Shown: positions 38,963 through 47,528 of the stretch, piece by piece | Position numbering within the stretch: the stretch's first letter is position 1 | How the letters are laid out: the number at the start of each line of letters is the position of its first letter | Source: Caproicibacterium argilliputei | GTDB taxonomy: Bacteria; Bacillota; Clostridia; Oscillospirales; Acutalibacteraceae | DNA: 64,000 bases | Direction: 5' to 3' | Assembly: GCF_029211325.2 (NCBI RefSeq) | Contig: NZ_CP135996.1 | Span: 1 to 64,000, forward strand | Notes under the pieces: generated by a model | The model's input: only the letters and a program-made list of their open reading frames with translations | The model's database searches: none | Told to the model about the DNA's origin: nothing | Program-made: the position numbers and the translations under genes

Positions 38963-39286
38963 ATGAAACTGGTATTTGCGATTGTAGGAAATGACGATGC
39001 CCCCATGGTGAACAGCAGCCTGACCAAAGCCGGTTTTCAGGTAACCAAGCTTGCCACAACCGGCGGCTTTCTGAAAGCCGGCAACACTACCTTTATCATC
39101 GGTACGGAAGACGATAAGGTGGAAACGGTTCTGGAACTGCTGCGCAAGCAGTGCAGCCGCCGCACGCAGATGATGCCCAGCACAGCGGTAACGGACGGCG
39201 CTATGTACGCTTCTTATCCCATTGAGGTTGCGGTCGGCGGCGCAACCGTGTTTGTGCTGGACGTGGACCGCTTTGAGAAACTTTGA
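38963..39286 (+). CDS. darA: Cyclic di-AMP receptor DarA (PII-like)
   Basis: 107 aa from the ATG at 38963 with GGGAGG upstream; an in-frame ATG at 38891 is rejected for lack of a ribosome binding site. The protein is the YaaQ/DarA PII-like fold: MKLVFAIVGNDDAPMVNSSL, GGFLKAGNTTFIIGTEDDKV. DarA trimers bind c-di-AMP; downstream targets are not known from the sequence. Its TGA overlaps the TTG start of holB. Confidence 0.95.
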   Translation: MKLVFAIVGNDDAPMVNSSLTKAGFQVTKLATTGGFLKAGNTTFIIGTEDDKVETVLELLRKQCSRRTQMMPSTAVTDGAMYASYPIEVAVGGATVFVLDVDRFEKL

Positions 39287-40146
39287 AACTGGATTTACCG
39301 GAAACGCTGTGTCCGCCCGCCGTACGGGCGGCATTGCTTTCTGTTTATGAGCAGGGGCGCATTCCGCACGCTTTGATTCTGGAGGGCGCACCGGAGCAGA
39401 CGCTTGCGCTGGCAAAGCACCTTGCACAGGCGGCAGTATGCACATCGCCGGAAGCACATCCCTGCGGGCACTGCTCCGGCTGTGTGAAGGCACAGGCAGG
39501 CAGCCACCCGGACATCACGTTTGCCGGTGGCGGAGAAACCGGGCGTTCCTTTCACAAGGAGGAAATTCTGGCGGTGCGCAGCGATACGTTTGTGCGGCCA
39601 AACGAAGCGCCGTGCCGCGTGTTTGTTTTGGAAAATGCGCAGAACCTGTCGCCGCAGGCGCAGAATGCACTGCTGAAGGTGCTGGAGGAACCACCGGCGG
39701 CAGTGCAGTTCCTGCTGACCTGCGACCGCGCGGCTTCCCTGCTGGCAACGGTGCGCAGCCGGTCACAGATTTACACGCTGCAGGCAGTACAGGAAGAAGC
39801 GCAGGATGACCTTGCGCGGCAGATTGCGCTGGCGGTGTGCAGCCTGCGGGAGAGCGGCTTGCTATACCTGACCGCGCCGTTGCTGAAAGACAAACTACGG
39901 CTGCGCGCTGTACTGGATCAGCTTGCGGCGTTGTTTCGCGACGCACTGGTTCTGCGGTGCGGTGGGGCGCCCGCCGCGCAAAACCGCGAAATGGCGCAGC
40001 GGCTTTCGCAGGTATTGACGCGTACACAGTTGTACCGGCTGACACAGGCCGTGCGCGAAATGCACGCTTATGTGGAGCGCAACGCCAACACTGCGCTGCT
40101 GCTGACCGCACTGTGCGCCCGCCTGCGGCAGGAGGCGGGCCGCTGA
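39283..40146 (+). CDS. holB: DNA polymerase III subunit delta'
   Basis: 287 aa, TTG start overlapping the darA stop (TTGA). It is a clamp-loader AAA+ fold with a zinc finger (CTSPEAHPCGHCSGC, about 47-61), and FVLENAQNLSPQAQNALLKV followed by LEEPPAAVQFLLT, typical of delta'. It forms the clamp loader with DnaX and HolA. Length and position between darA and ricT match other Firmicutes. Confidence 0.95.
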   Translation: MKLDLPETLCPPAVRAALLSVYEQGRIPHALILEGAPEQTLALAKHLAQAAVCTSPEAHPCGHCSGCVKAQAGSHPDITFAGGGETGRSFHKEEILAVRSDTFVRPNEAPCRVFVLENAQNLSPQAQNALLKVLEEPPAAVQFLLTCDRAASLLATVRSRSQIYTLQAVQEEAQDDLARQIALAVCSLRESGLLYLTAPLLKDKLRLRAVLDQLAALFRDALVLRCGGAPAAQNREMAQRLSQVLTRTQLYRLTQAVREMHAYVERNANTALLLTALCARLRQEAGR

Positions 40147-40198
40147 CCGTTCCCTTTGTTCGGAAGCATCGGAAAAGAATCATGATAAAGGAGGCACC

Positions 40199-41110
40199 AT
40201 GGCGAAAGTTATCGGAGTTCGATTTAAAAATCTGGGGAAAGTATATTACTTTGACCCGGAAGGGCGTGAGCTGAAAATCGGCGACCATGTCATTGTGGAA
40301 ACCGCGCGCGGCGTGGAGTGCGGCGAAATCGCCATGCCCAACCGCGAAATTGCGGATGACCACATTGTGCAGCCGCTGCGCTCGATTATCCGCGTTGCAA
40401 CAGAGGCGGATCTGGACAAGCTGGAGGAAAATTGCCGCCGCGAAATTGACGCATTTGCCATCTGCCAGAAAAAAATCGCAATTCACAAGCTGGAAATGAA
40501 ACTGGTGGATGTGGAGTATACCTTTGACAACAGCAAAATTCTTTTCTATTTCACGGCGGATGGCCGCGTGGATTTTCGCGAGCTGGTCAAAGACCTCGCC
40601 AGCGTGTTCCGTACGCGCATTGAGCTGCGGCAGATTGGCGTGCGCGATGAGGCGAAAATGCTCGGCGGGTTGGGGCTGTGCGGCAGGCCATTCTGCTGCA
40701 GCCAGTTTTTGGCGGGCTTTCAGCCAGTGTCCATCAAGATGGCAAAGGAGCAGGGGCTGTCGCTGAATCCGGTGAAAATTTCCGGCACCTGCGGGCGGCT
40801 GATGTGCTGCCTCAAGTATGAGCAGGAAGCGTACCAGGATTTGCAGCGGAATACCCCGCCGCAAGGTTCCTATGTCAGCACGCCGGAGGGGCGCGGTACG
40901 GTGGTGGGGGTCAGCCTGCTGACCGGTGTGCTGCAGGTGCATCTGGATACTTCCTCGCCGGAGGCCGCTCCCATCAGCTGCAGGGTCAGTCAGGTGAAAG
41001 TCCTGCACGGCCCCACAGCCCGCCCGCGGCAAAAGGGAAAGTACCGAAAGGACCGCCCGGAGCCGGAAGCGGCATCTTCGGACGCTTCCGCAGACAGCGG
41101 AAATCCCTAA
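40199..41110 (+). CDS. ricT: PSP1-domain protein RicT (YaaT)
   Basis: 303 aa. The PSP1 domain (about 1-230) includes the cysteine clusters GRPFCCSQF and GTCGRLMCCLKYE. In B. subtilis RicT, with RicA and RicF, cysteines hold an Fe-S cluster and the complex adjusts RNase Y activity, competence, biofilm and sporulation. The C-terminal 60 residues are low-complexity and basic/acidic. Start ATG with AAAGGAGG. It follows holB as in Bacillus. Confidence 0.94.
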   Translation: MAKVIGVRFKNLGKVYYFDPEGRELKIGDHVIVETARGVECGEIAMPNREIADDHIVQPLRSIIRVATEADLDKLEENCRREIDAFAICQKKIAIHKLEMKLVDVEYTFDNSKILFYFTADGRVDFRELVKDLASVFRTRIELRQIGVRDEAKMLGGLGLCGRPFCCSQFLAGFQPVSIKMAKEQGLSLNPVKISGTCGRLMCCLKYEQEAYQDLQRNTPPQGSYVSTPEGRGTVVGVSLLTGVLQVHLDTSSPEAAPISCRVSQVKVLHGPTARPRQKGKYRKDRPEPEAASSDASADSGNP

Positions 41111-41145
41111 AGAACTGGAATTCTGTGTGTTTCGGCAAATACTGC

Positions 41146-41173
41146 TTGCATTTCAAGGAAAGTATGATAGAAT
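41146..41173 (+). promoter_or_regulatory. Promoter of the ferredoxin gene
   Basis: TTGCAT (41146-41151), a 16-base spacer and TAGAAT (41168-41173), 33 bases upstream of the ATG. Confidence 0.65.
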
Positions 41174-41206
41174 AATAACGAAAACTAATATTGGAGGTGT
41201 GTCAAA

Positions 41207-41377
41207 ATGGCATATCAGATTGGCAGCGAATGTATTTCCTGCGGCGCTTGCGCTGCAGAGTGCCCGGTGAACGCAATTTCTGAGGGCGACGGCAAATATG
41301 AAATCAACGAGGATACTTGCATTTCCTGCGGCTCCTGCGCGGGTGTCTGCCCCGTTGGCGCTCCGAAAGAGGCTTAA
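41207..41377 (+). CDS. 2[4Fe-4S] ferredoxin
   Basis: 56 aa, with TTGGAGGTG upstream. Two cysteine sets, CISCGACAAECPVNAI and CISCGSCAGVCPVGAP, give the classic clostridial 8-Fe ferredoxin. It is a low-potential electron carrier for pyruvate:ferredoxin oxidoreductase, hydrogenase and related enzymes. It has its own promoter and terminator, interrupting the ricT-trmN6-rsmI neighbourhood. Confidence 0.97.
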   Translation: MAYQIGSECISCGACAAECPVNAISEGDGKYEINEDTCISCGSCAGVCPVGAPKEA

Positions 41378-41403
41378 ATTCTAAAAAGCCTGCGGAACAA
41401 AGC

Positions 41404-41446
41404 AAAAAAGAGGACGGCGCGTTTTGGCGTGTCGCCCCCTTTTTTT
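41404..41446 (+). terminator. Intrinsic terminator of the ferredoxin gene
   Basis: AAAAGAGGACGGCGCG pairs with CGTGTCGCCCCCTTTT with two mismatches, followed by a run of T. Confidence 0.8.
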
Positions 41447-41592
41447 CTGCTTGCCGCGCAGAAATTGATTACAGAATTGTTGCAAATATTTACTTTTATA
41501 TCCAAAAGTATAGGATCAAGGTAGATCAATTTTGGGAGCGCGATGGCGCTTGCATGAATTTGAGGATATTTTTTAAGGAGATGAGTAAAAGT

Positions 41593-42066
41593 ATGAAAAG
41601 GAAGAAAGTTCGGCTCTCTGTGCTGCTTGCGGCGGGGATTTGCTCCGGTTTGCTGCTGCTTTCTGCCTGCGGCGCACAGGCGGCAGGTTCTTCCGGCACA
41701 GGCAGCACCGCGGCCAGTACGTCGGTTTCCGCGAGCAACACCGTGTTTTCGACTGGGTAGATTAAACAGTACAAAGAAATGCAGGGGGATACGGATGCGG
41801 GGCACCACACGGGGCGGCTTGACCCAGAGGATGTCGCAAATAAGTTTTTAACGGAAACATTGAAGAAGAACGAACTGGCGGGTACCGGTGATTCCATAAA
41901 AAAAGAAACCGTCGGCGATACCCTGAAGATGACCTTTTCCAAAGACGGCAAGCCGGCGGTCACGCTGACGCTTCGCCAGCCGGTGCGCAAGGACAAAACT
42001 GGCATTTGGGTGGTCACCGCCTGGACGGACGAGGCGACCGGCGAAACCCACGCGGTTACAAAGTAA
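41593..42066 (+). pseudogene. Lipoprotein gene interrupted by an in-frame amber codon
   Basis: The first part (ATG at 41593, AAGGAG at 41575) encodes a lipoprotein signal with lipobox Cys26 (LSAC) and a Ser/Thr/Ala linker, ending at TAG 41758-41760 after 55 residues. The reading frame then continues open for 102 more codons (KQYKEMQGD... FLTETLKKNELAGTGDSIKK ... WVVTAWTDEATGETHAVTK) without any frame change. The second part looks like a compact secreted domain and has no convincing ribosome binding site of its own. Nonsense mutation is the simplest reading; a sequencing error or readthrough is possible. TAG is used as a normal stop elsewhere in the window (glmU, prs). Confidence 0.7.
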
Positions 42067-42210
42067 AAGGGCGCTGTGAGCAAGCAGAAATTTTGGAGCA
42101 GAAAAGGATTTGATAACGGTACGGTTTCTTCCGTACAGGCAGAGGTCAAGGCAAAAGGCAACGGTTCGGGACACGTTCCGGTGCGCCGATATGTTTCTGA
42201 CGCGAAAGCG

Positions 42211-42244
42211 AAGTCCTTCGGAGCTTTTCCGAGGGACTTTTTTT
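42211..42244 (+). terminator. Intrinsic terminator
   Basis: AAGTCCTTCGGA pairs with TCCGAGGGACTT, followed by seven T. It closes the lipoprotein unit. The 145 bases before it contain a further GTACGG/CCGTAC hairpin and a 68-codon GTG-initiated frame that I do not consider coding. Confidence 0.85.
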
Positions 42245-42361
42245 GTGGCGACACTGCCTGTATAGAAATCCTTTTCAAATAAGCATTGCATAAAGCCGTC
42301 TGGTTCTGTAAACTAGAGAAGAGTATTGTTATAAGAATGGATGGACAGGAGGGAGCGCACA

Positions 42362-43120
42362 GTGGTTCAGTTGGAACCGTCTGAACGATTGGAGCCGATT
42401 GGCGGCGGGCACAGCGTGATTGTTTCGCCGGCGCATACGTTTAATACCGACACAATTCTGCTGGCGCACTATTCCATGCCGAAGCGCGGCGAGCGCTGTG
42501 CGGAGTTCGGCACCGGCTGCGGCATGATTTCTCTGCTGTGGTGCTGCCGCAGTGCGCCGCGCGCGGTTTACGCACTGGAAATTCAGCCGCAGGCGTGCGG
42601 GCAGGCGCGCCGCGGCGCACAGCAAAACGGTTTTGCGCAGATGCAGGTGCTGGAGTATGACCTGCGCCGTTTGGCGGAGGAACCTGCCAAAGCCCTGCCT
42701 CTGCCGCTGGATTTGGACTTGGTGGCGTGCAATCCGCCGTACAAGCCGCTGGGTACCGGTATCCGAAACCCACACGGCAGCAAGGCAGCCGCACGCCACG
42801 AAACCGGTTGTACCTTTGCGCAGGTTGCCGCCGCGGCCGCGCGGGTGCTGCGCTGGGGCGGGCGGTTTGTGTGCTGTCTGCGTCCGGAGCGTCTGGCGGA
42901 AGCCTGCTGCGTGCTTTCCGCTGCGGGGTTAGAGCCGAAGCGCCTGCGGTTGGTGCAGCACCGTGTGCAAAAGGCACCCTCCTTGTTTCTCTTGGAAGCG
43001 CGGCGGGGCGGAAAAACCGGCTTGACGGTGGAGCCGGTGCTGCTGTTGGAAGAGGAAACCGGTGCCTGCACAGCAGAAATGAAAGCCATTTACGGCGAAT
43101 ACGGAGAGGGATACAAATGA
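42362..43120 (+). CDS. tRNA1(Val) (adenine-N6) methyltransferase-like protein (YabB/TrmN6 family)
   Basis: 252 aa from a GTG at 42362 with AGGAGGG eight bases upstream; an ATG at 42341 precedes the ribosome binding site. The class I SAM-binding fold shows EFGTGCGMISLLW (about 44-56). The N6-adenine motif appears as DLVACNPPYKPLG (NPPY, about 118). Relatives are E. coli TrmN6 and B. subtilis YabB, which methylate an adenine in a tRNA anticodon loop; the exact substrate is unproven. It overlaps rsmI by an ATGA junction, as in Bacillus. Confidence 0.92.
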   Translation: MVQLEPSERLEPIGGGHSVIVSPAHTFNTDTILLAHYSMPKRGERCAEFGTGCGMISLLWCCRSAPRAVYALEIQPQACGQARRGAQQNGFAQMQVLEYDLRRLAEEPAKALPLPLDLDLVACNPPYKPLGTGIRNPHGSKAAARHETGCTFAQVAAAAARVLRWGGRFVCCLRPERLAEACCVLSAAGLEPKRLRLVQHRVQKAPSLFLLEARRGGKTGLTVEPVLLLEEETGACTAEMKAIYGEYGEGYK

Positions 43121-43968
43121 GCGGAACATTATATATTGTAGGGACACCCATCGGAAATTTGGGGGATCTTTCCCCCCGTGCGGTGGAGATTTTGCGCAGT
43201 GTGGATTTTATTGCGGCGGAGGATACCCGCGTCACGCTGAAATTGCTGACGCATTTCGGTATTAAAAAGCCGCTCATCAGCTATTTTGAGCACAACAAAC
43301 TGGAACGCGGCGAGGTGGTGCTCTCTCGCGTGGAGGCGGGCGAAAACTGCGCGCAGGTCAGCGATGCCGGTATGCCGGCGATTTCAGACCCCGGCGAGCT
43401 GCTGGTGCGGCAGGCGCATGAACGCGGCATTCCGGTGGTGGCGGTGCCGGGACCGAGTGCGGTGGTGACGGCGCTGGCGGTATCCGGCCTGCCGAGCGGA
43501 CGCTTTACCTTTGAGGGCTTTTTAAGTGTCAACAAAAAAAGCCGCCGCGAACACTTGGAAGAGGTCAAACAGGAACGCCGTACCATGGTTTTTTACGAAG
43601 CGCCGCATAAGCTGCTGACGACGCTGACAGATATGCTTGCCGCATGGGGTGATCGGCAGCTTTCGCTGGTGCGGGAGCTGACCAAAATCCATGAGGAGGT
43701 GCGCCGCACCACGCTTGCCGAGGCAGTGCAGTATTACACGGAAAATCCGCCGCGCGGCGAATTTGTGCTGGTGATTGCGGGCGCGCCAAAGCCGGAGGAA
43801 CAGGAAACACCTTTAGAGGATGCCGTGGAACTGGCGCGGTCTTTGGTGGCGGGCGGTTCCTCTGCGTCTTCCGCTGCGCGGGAAGCCGCCGCTGCGACCG
43901 GCTGCCGGAAGAACGCAATTTATAAGGAACTGACAGCCGAAGGCAGCGCCCCAAAAAGAAAGCAATGA
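43117..43968 (+). CDS. rsmI: 16S rRNA (cytidine1402-2'-O)-methyltransferase
   Basis: 283 aa, normal RsmI length. The SAM-dependent tetrapyrrole-methylase-type fold is recognised from MSGTLYIVGTPIGNLGDLSP, AAEDTRVTLKLL, QVSDAGMPAISDPG and VVAVPGPSAVVTALAVSGLP. It methylates the ribose of C1402 in the decoding centre of 16S rRNA. The ATG overlaps the stop of the upstream methyltransferase. Confidence 0.97.
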   Translation: MSGTLYIVGTPIGNLGDLSPRAVEILRSVDFIAAEDTRVTLKLLTHFGIKKPLISYFEHNKLERGEVVLSRVEAGENCAQVSDAGMPAISDPGELLVRQAHERGIPVVAVPGPSAVVTALAVSGLPSGRFTFEGFLSVNKKSRREHLEEVKQERRTMVFYEAPHKLLTTLTDMLAAWGDRQLSLVRELTKIHEEVRRTTLAEAVQYYTENPPRGEFVLVIAGAPKPEEQETPLEDAVELARSLVAGGSSASSAAREAAAATGCRKNAIYKELTAEGSAPKRKQ

Positions 43969-43978
43969 AATCCACGTA

Positions 43979-44005
43979 TTGACAAATCAAGGTGGTTATT
44001 ATACA
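43979..44005 (+). promoter_or_regulatory. Possible promoter of the 98-residue membrane protein
   Basis: TTGACA (43979-43984) and TATACA (44000-44005) with a 15-base spacer, shorter than ideal, 44 bases before the ATG. Confidence 0.45.
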
Positions 44006-44048
44006 CTAACTTCAGGAAGAATTTGCATATCGTGTGGAGGAAATCGCC

Positions 44049-44345
44049 ATGAAAGAAAAAGATAATTTCTGGAAGTACGTCACATTTGTCGTTCTACTTA
44101 TTGTCCAGTTTTTCACGCCGAAGCTTGCGTGGCTGCTGGTGAGTGACAAAAGTGTGAGCTTTGGCGGAGGTACACTGCAGGTGCAGTTTACGGGTAATGT
44201 CGACGCCGCGATGAATATGCTTGCCTACGCAAATGCGATGCAGGCGGTCATTTTCATTCTGCAGATTGTGCTGTTGGTTTCGATTTTGGTGGATCGCTAC
44301 CGGGACTTCAAAGCGAATCAGGAGCTTAAAGAAAATGAGCAATAA
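44049..44345 (+). CDS. Small membrane protein, unknown function
   Basis: 98 aa from the ATG at 44049, with GGAGG eight bases upstream; the GTG at 44034 sits before it. Two hydrophobic helices (about 9-29 and 62-82) flank a polar loop containing GGGTLQVQFTGN. The C-terminus is charged. No family recognised. It lies alone between rsmI and the convergent nrd operon. Confidence 0.75.
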   Translation: MKEKDNFWKYVTFVVLLIVQFFTPKLAWLLVSDKSVSFGGGTLQVQFTGNVDAAMNMLAYANAMQAVIFILQIVLLVSILVDRYRDFKANQELKENEQ

Positions 44346-44376
44346 AAAATGATGTACAGCAGGTTTCGCTGTACAC
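44343..44376 (-). terminator. Intrinsic terminator of the nrdD-nrdG operon
   Basis: TGTACAGC pairs with GCTGTACA on the minus strand and is followed by a T-rich tract ATCATTTTTTATT. Confidence 0.75.
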
Positions 44377-44383
44377 CATTTCT

Positions 44384-44902
44384 CTATTCTTCGTCCAAAT
44401 CGTCCAAAACAACGTGCCCGACTTTTCGGGTGGCATTCAAGTCAATGACACGTTGGTTGCGGCTGCCGCGGAAGTGCAGGGTTAAGTCACGCTGCGCTTC
44501 GATGTACGGCCCGTCAACCAGATAATCCGCTAAGCTTAACAGGCGATTCACCTCTGCATCGTGCTTTTGCAGCAGCTGCTCGTACGTCCAGCCGGAGTAG
44601 ATGGTTAAGTCCAGCTTGGTTTCCGCCTTCAGACGCACCGCAAGGTCAGCCAATGCTTCCGCTTGGCAGAATGGCTCGCCGCCGGAAAAGGTAACACCCC
44701 GCAGCATCGGGTTCTGCTTGATTTTATCGAGCAGAGTGTCAAAGGAAGTGACCGTGCCGCCGTGGAAGTCGTGTGTCTGCGGATTCTGGCAGTTGGGGCA
44801 GTTATGCGGACATCCCTGCACAAAGATGGTGTAGCGGATACCGCGGCCGTCCACAATGGACTCCGGCTCCGTGCCGGCTAAACGCAGTTCAGTGCAGGCC
44901 AT
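44384..44902 (-). CDS. nrdG: Anaerobic ribonucleotide reductase activating protein
   Basis: 172 aa radical-SAM enzyme. The CxxxCxxC cluster motif is GCPHNCPNCQNPQTHD (about 30), followed by FSGGEPF. It generates the glycyl radical on NrdD using SAM and a [4Fe-4S] cluster. Its ATG lies 14 bases inside the small ORF carrying the glycyl-radical motif, so the two are translationally coupled, fitting an enzyme-substrate pair. Confidence 0.96.
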   Translation of the reverse strand: MACTELRLAGTEPESIVDGRGIRYTIFVQGCPHNCPNCQNPQTHDFHGGTVTSFDTLLDKIKQNPMLRGVTFSGGEPFCQAEALADLAVRLKAETKLDLTIYSGWTYEQLLQKHDAEVNRLLSLADYLVDGPYIEAQRDLTLHFRGSRNQRVIDLNATRKVGHVVLDDLDEE

Positions 44903-45047
44903 GCTTCACGCGATCCTTTTCCTCGGCTGCCTTCGCGTTGTTCCAGCGATCCATGGTGCCGACCAAGTAACCGGTAATGCGGCGGATACGCTCAAAACCG
45001 ACGCCCTCGCCAATCATGTTGTTCTTCTCGATAATACGCTCTGTCAT
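44889..45047 (-). CDS. Separate glycyl-radical segment of class III ribonucleotide reductase
   Basis: 52 aa with its own AAAGGAGAG seven bases before the ATG. The sequence FERIRRITGYLVGTMDRWNN, then AKAAEEKDRVKHG, matches the extreme C-terminus of single-chain NrdD proteins, where the glycyl radical lies in an RVxGYxG motif; Gly26 would carry the radical. The nrdD ORF just upstream ends without this motif, and 64 bases with a stop and a ribosome binding site separate the two. I infer a split NrdD whose radical loop is supplied in trans. It overlaps nrdG by 14 bases. It could alternatively be the product of an old frameshift that remains functional. Confidence 0.8.
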   Translation of the reverse strand: MTERIIEKNNMIGEGVGFERIRRITGYLVGTMDRWNNAKAAEEKDRVKHGLH

Positions 45048-45111
45048 GATAATCTCTCCTTTGTATTGATTCTATCTATGTTGTGAAATTTCTTTGTATA
45101 GAAGACCAGGA

Positions 45112-47412
45112 TTACCGGCCATCGCAGCCGCAGCCCTCAATGGCAGGCATATGCGGGTACTTCTTGCGCAGTTCATTGAGCCGTTCTATGCTGACCGGCT
45201 CGCCCTCGCGGCGGCCGCAGCGCGGGCACACATTGTCAATCACACCGTTGTAGCCGCAGATTGGGTCGCGGTCAACCGGATGGTTCACACTGCCGTAGCC
45301 GATGCCGGCTTCCTTCATGCAGCGCACCACCGCTTCAAAAGCGTCCAGATTTTTGCAGGTGTCGCCGTCCAACTCAACATAGGAGATGTGTCCGGCATTG
45401 GTCATTGCATGGTACGGCGCTTCGGTGCGGATCTTTTTAAATGCGCTGATGGGGTAGTACACTGGCACATGGAAAGAGTTCGTGTAGTAATCGCGGTCGG
45501 TAATGCCGGGCAGAATGCCGTACTTTACTTTGTCGATTTTCACGAACTGTCCGGAAAGCCCCTCAGCAGGTGTGGCAAGCAGGGTAAAGTTCAGGCCGGT
45601 TTTTTCGCTTTCGTCATCCATACGTTTGCGCATATGACCGATGATTTCCAAACCGAGTTTTTGGCTTTCTTCGCTTTCCCCGTGGTGCTTGCCAACGAGT
45701 GCAACCAGTGTTTCTGCAAGACCGATAAAGCCAACGGAAAGGGTGCCGTGCTTTAAAACCTCCGCGACACTGTCATTCGGGCCAAGCTTTTCTGAGTCAA
45801 TCCAAACACCCTGCCCCATCAGGAAGGGATAGTTGTAAACCCTTTTGCTGCACTGAATTTTAAAGCGATGCAGCAGCTGCCGGATGCACAGGTCAATGCG
45901 TTCGTCCAGAATCTGATAGAACTTTTTCACGTCGTGATGCGCCTCAATGCCGATGCGCGGCAGATTGATGCTGGTAAAACTCAAATTGCCGCGGCCGCAG
46001 GTGACCTCTTTGGTGCGGTCGTGTACGTTGCCCATGACGCGGGTACGGCAGCCCATGTAAGCAACTTCACTGTTGTAGCTGCCATCGTAATACTGCAGGT
46101 TAAACGGCGCATCAATAAAGCTAAAGTTCGGAAACAGCCGCTTGGCACTGGTTTTCATTGCCAACTTAAACAAATCGTAATTCGGGTCGCCAGGATTGTA
46201 ATTGACACCCTCTTTGACCTTGAAAATCTGAACGGGAAAAATCGGCGTTTCGCCGTCGCCCAGACCTGCATCCGTAGCTTTCAGCAGGTTGCGCATCACC
46301 ATGCGTGCCTCGGGGCTGGTGCAGGTGCCGTAGTTAATGCTGGAGAACGGAACCTGTGCGCCGGCGCGGGAATTCATGGTGTTCAAGTTGTGAATCAACG
46401 CTTCCATGGCCTGATAGGTGGCTTTGTCGGTTTCTTCCCAGGCAGTGTGTGCCGCAAAGCGGTGTGCGGCGTGCGCCTGCTCTTCTGTAATTTCCTGATA
46501 GCCATTTTTGCGCTGATGTGCCGGCAGCAGTGCGACAAGCTTTTGTTCTAGCACATCGCCGTTGTCCATGAAAATGGCGGCCTGCAGTTCGTCGTGCAGG
46601 TACGCGGCAAGCGCTTCGGCATCTTTTTCCGACATACCGAGGGCAGCTTCAAAGTACAGCGAAAGCCCTAGTCGGTACATCTTTCGGTAGGTTTTTTTAA
46701 CGCCCGGCTCCATGGAATAGTCAAAGTTCGGCACAGCCTGTCCGCCGTGCATTTCGTTTTGGTTTGCCTGAATGGCGATGCAGGCAAGCGCCGCGTAGGA
46801 GCGGATGTCGTTCGGTTCGCGCAGGGTGCCGTGGCCGGTGCAGAAACCGTTTTTGAACAGCTTGAGCAGGTCTATCTGGCAGCAGGTTTCTGTCAGCATA
46901 TAAAAATCTTCGTCGTGAATGTGGATGTCGCCGTTCAGATGGGCGGCGGCAATGTCTTTGGGCAGCACATAGTTGTTGATGAAGTATTTGCTGCCCTCGC
47001 TGCCGTACTTCAGCATGGTACCCATGGCAGTGTCGGCATCGATATTGGCGTTTTCACGCTTCAGATCCACATCCTTGGCATCGCAAAAGGTCAGTTCCTT
47101 GTAAATATTCATCAGGTCACCTTCGGCCTGACGGATTTTGTTGTGCTCTGCGCGGTACAAAATGTAGGCTTTAGCGGTTTTCGCGTAGTCCGCGGCAATC
47201 AGCTTGGCCTCTACCACATCCTGCACCTGCTCAACGGTGGGTACTTTCCCTTTTGGCAGAGCAGCGATGATGGTGTCAACCAGTTTCTTTAAATCCATTT
47301 CGGTAATTTTTTCATCCTTGACGGATTGGTTTGCTTTGGCGACGGCATTAGAAATTTTCTGCGAATCAAATGCAGCCAATTCCCCGCTGCGCTTACGGAT
47401 TTGTTTATACAT
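45112..47412 (-). CDS. nrdD: Anaerobic ribonucleoside-triphosphate reductase, main catalytic chain
   Basis: 766 aa. An N-terminal ATP-cone (about 3-95, MYKQIRKRSGELAAFDSQKI) is the allosteric activity site. The ten-stranded barrel includes GDGETPIFPVQIFKV (about 380) and the substrate-side cysteine in YMGCRTRVMGN (about 455). The C-terminus has ICGYNG and VCPRCG cysteines and then ends GCGCDGR. It lacks the RVxGYxG radical loop that NrdD normally carries at its very end; this is in the next ORF. It reduces ribonucleotides for DNA synthesis under anaerobiosis and depends on NrdG. Confidence 0.95.
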   Translation of the reverse strand: MYKQIRKRSGELAAFDSQKISNAVAKANQSVKDEKITEMDLKKLVDTIIAALPKGKVPTVEQVQDVVEAKLIAADYAKTAKAYILYRAEHNKIRQAEGDLMNIYKELTFCDAKDVDLKRENANIDADTAMGTMLKYGSEGSKYFINNYVLPKDIAAAHLNGDIHIHDEDFYMLTETCCQIDLLKLFKNGFCTGHGTLREPNDIRSYAALACIAIQANQNEMHGGQAVPNFDYSMEPGVKKTYRKMYRLGLSLYFEAALGMSEKDAEALAAYLHDELQAAIFMDNGDVLEQKLVALLPAHQRKNGYQEITEEQAHAAHRFAAHTAWEETDKATYQAMEALIHNLNTMNSRAGAQVPFSSINYGTCTSPEARMVMRNLLKATDAGLGDGETPIFPVQIFKVKEGVNYNPGDPNYDLFKLAMKTSAKRLFPNFSFIDAPFNLQYYDGSYNSEVAYMGCRTRVMGNVHDRTKEVTCGRGNLSFTSINLPRIGIEAHHDVKKFYQILDERIDLCIRQLLHRFKIQCSKRVYNYPFLMGQGVWIDSEKLGPNDSVAEVLKHGTLSVGFIGLAETLVALVGKHHGESEESQKLGLEIIGHMRKRMDDESEKTGLNFTLLATPAEGLSGQFVKIDKVKYGILPGITDRDYYTNSFHVPVYYPISAFKKIRTEAPYHAMTNAGHISYVELDGDTCKNLDAFEAVVRCMKEAGIGYGSVNHPVDRDPICGYNGVIDNVCPRCGRREGEPVSIERLNELRKKYPHMPAIEGCGCDGR

Positions 47413-47528
47413 CGTGAGGGTTTCTCCTTGTCTGACGGGCAGCCAAAAGAACTGGCTGCGGGAAGTATTCCGGTGGATGAACCGGGAAAAGCAGCTGTAA
47501 GCTTTGCTTTTCCCCTGACGCTGAGCCT

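Noticed and set aside
42076..42282. 68-codon GTG-initiated ORF after the broken lipoprotein gene
   Set aside because: It runs through an intrinsic terminator hairpin and its T tract, and has no recognisable sequence; treated as 3' untranslated sequence.
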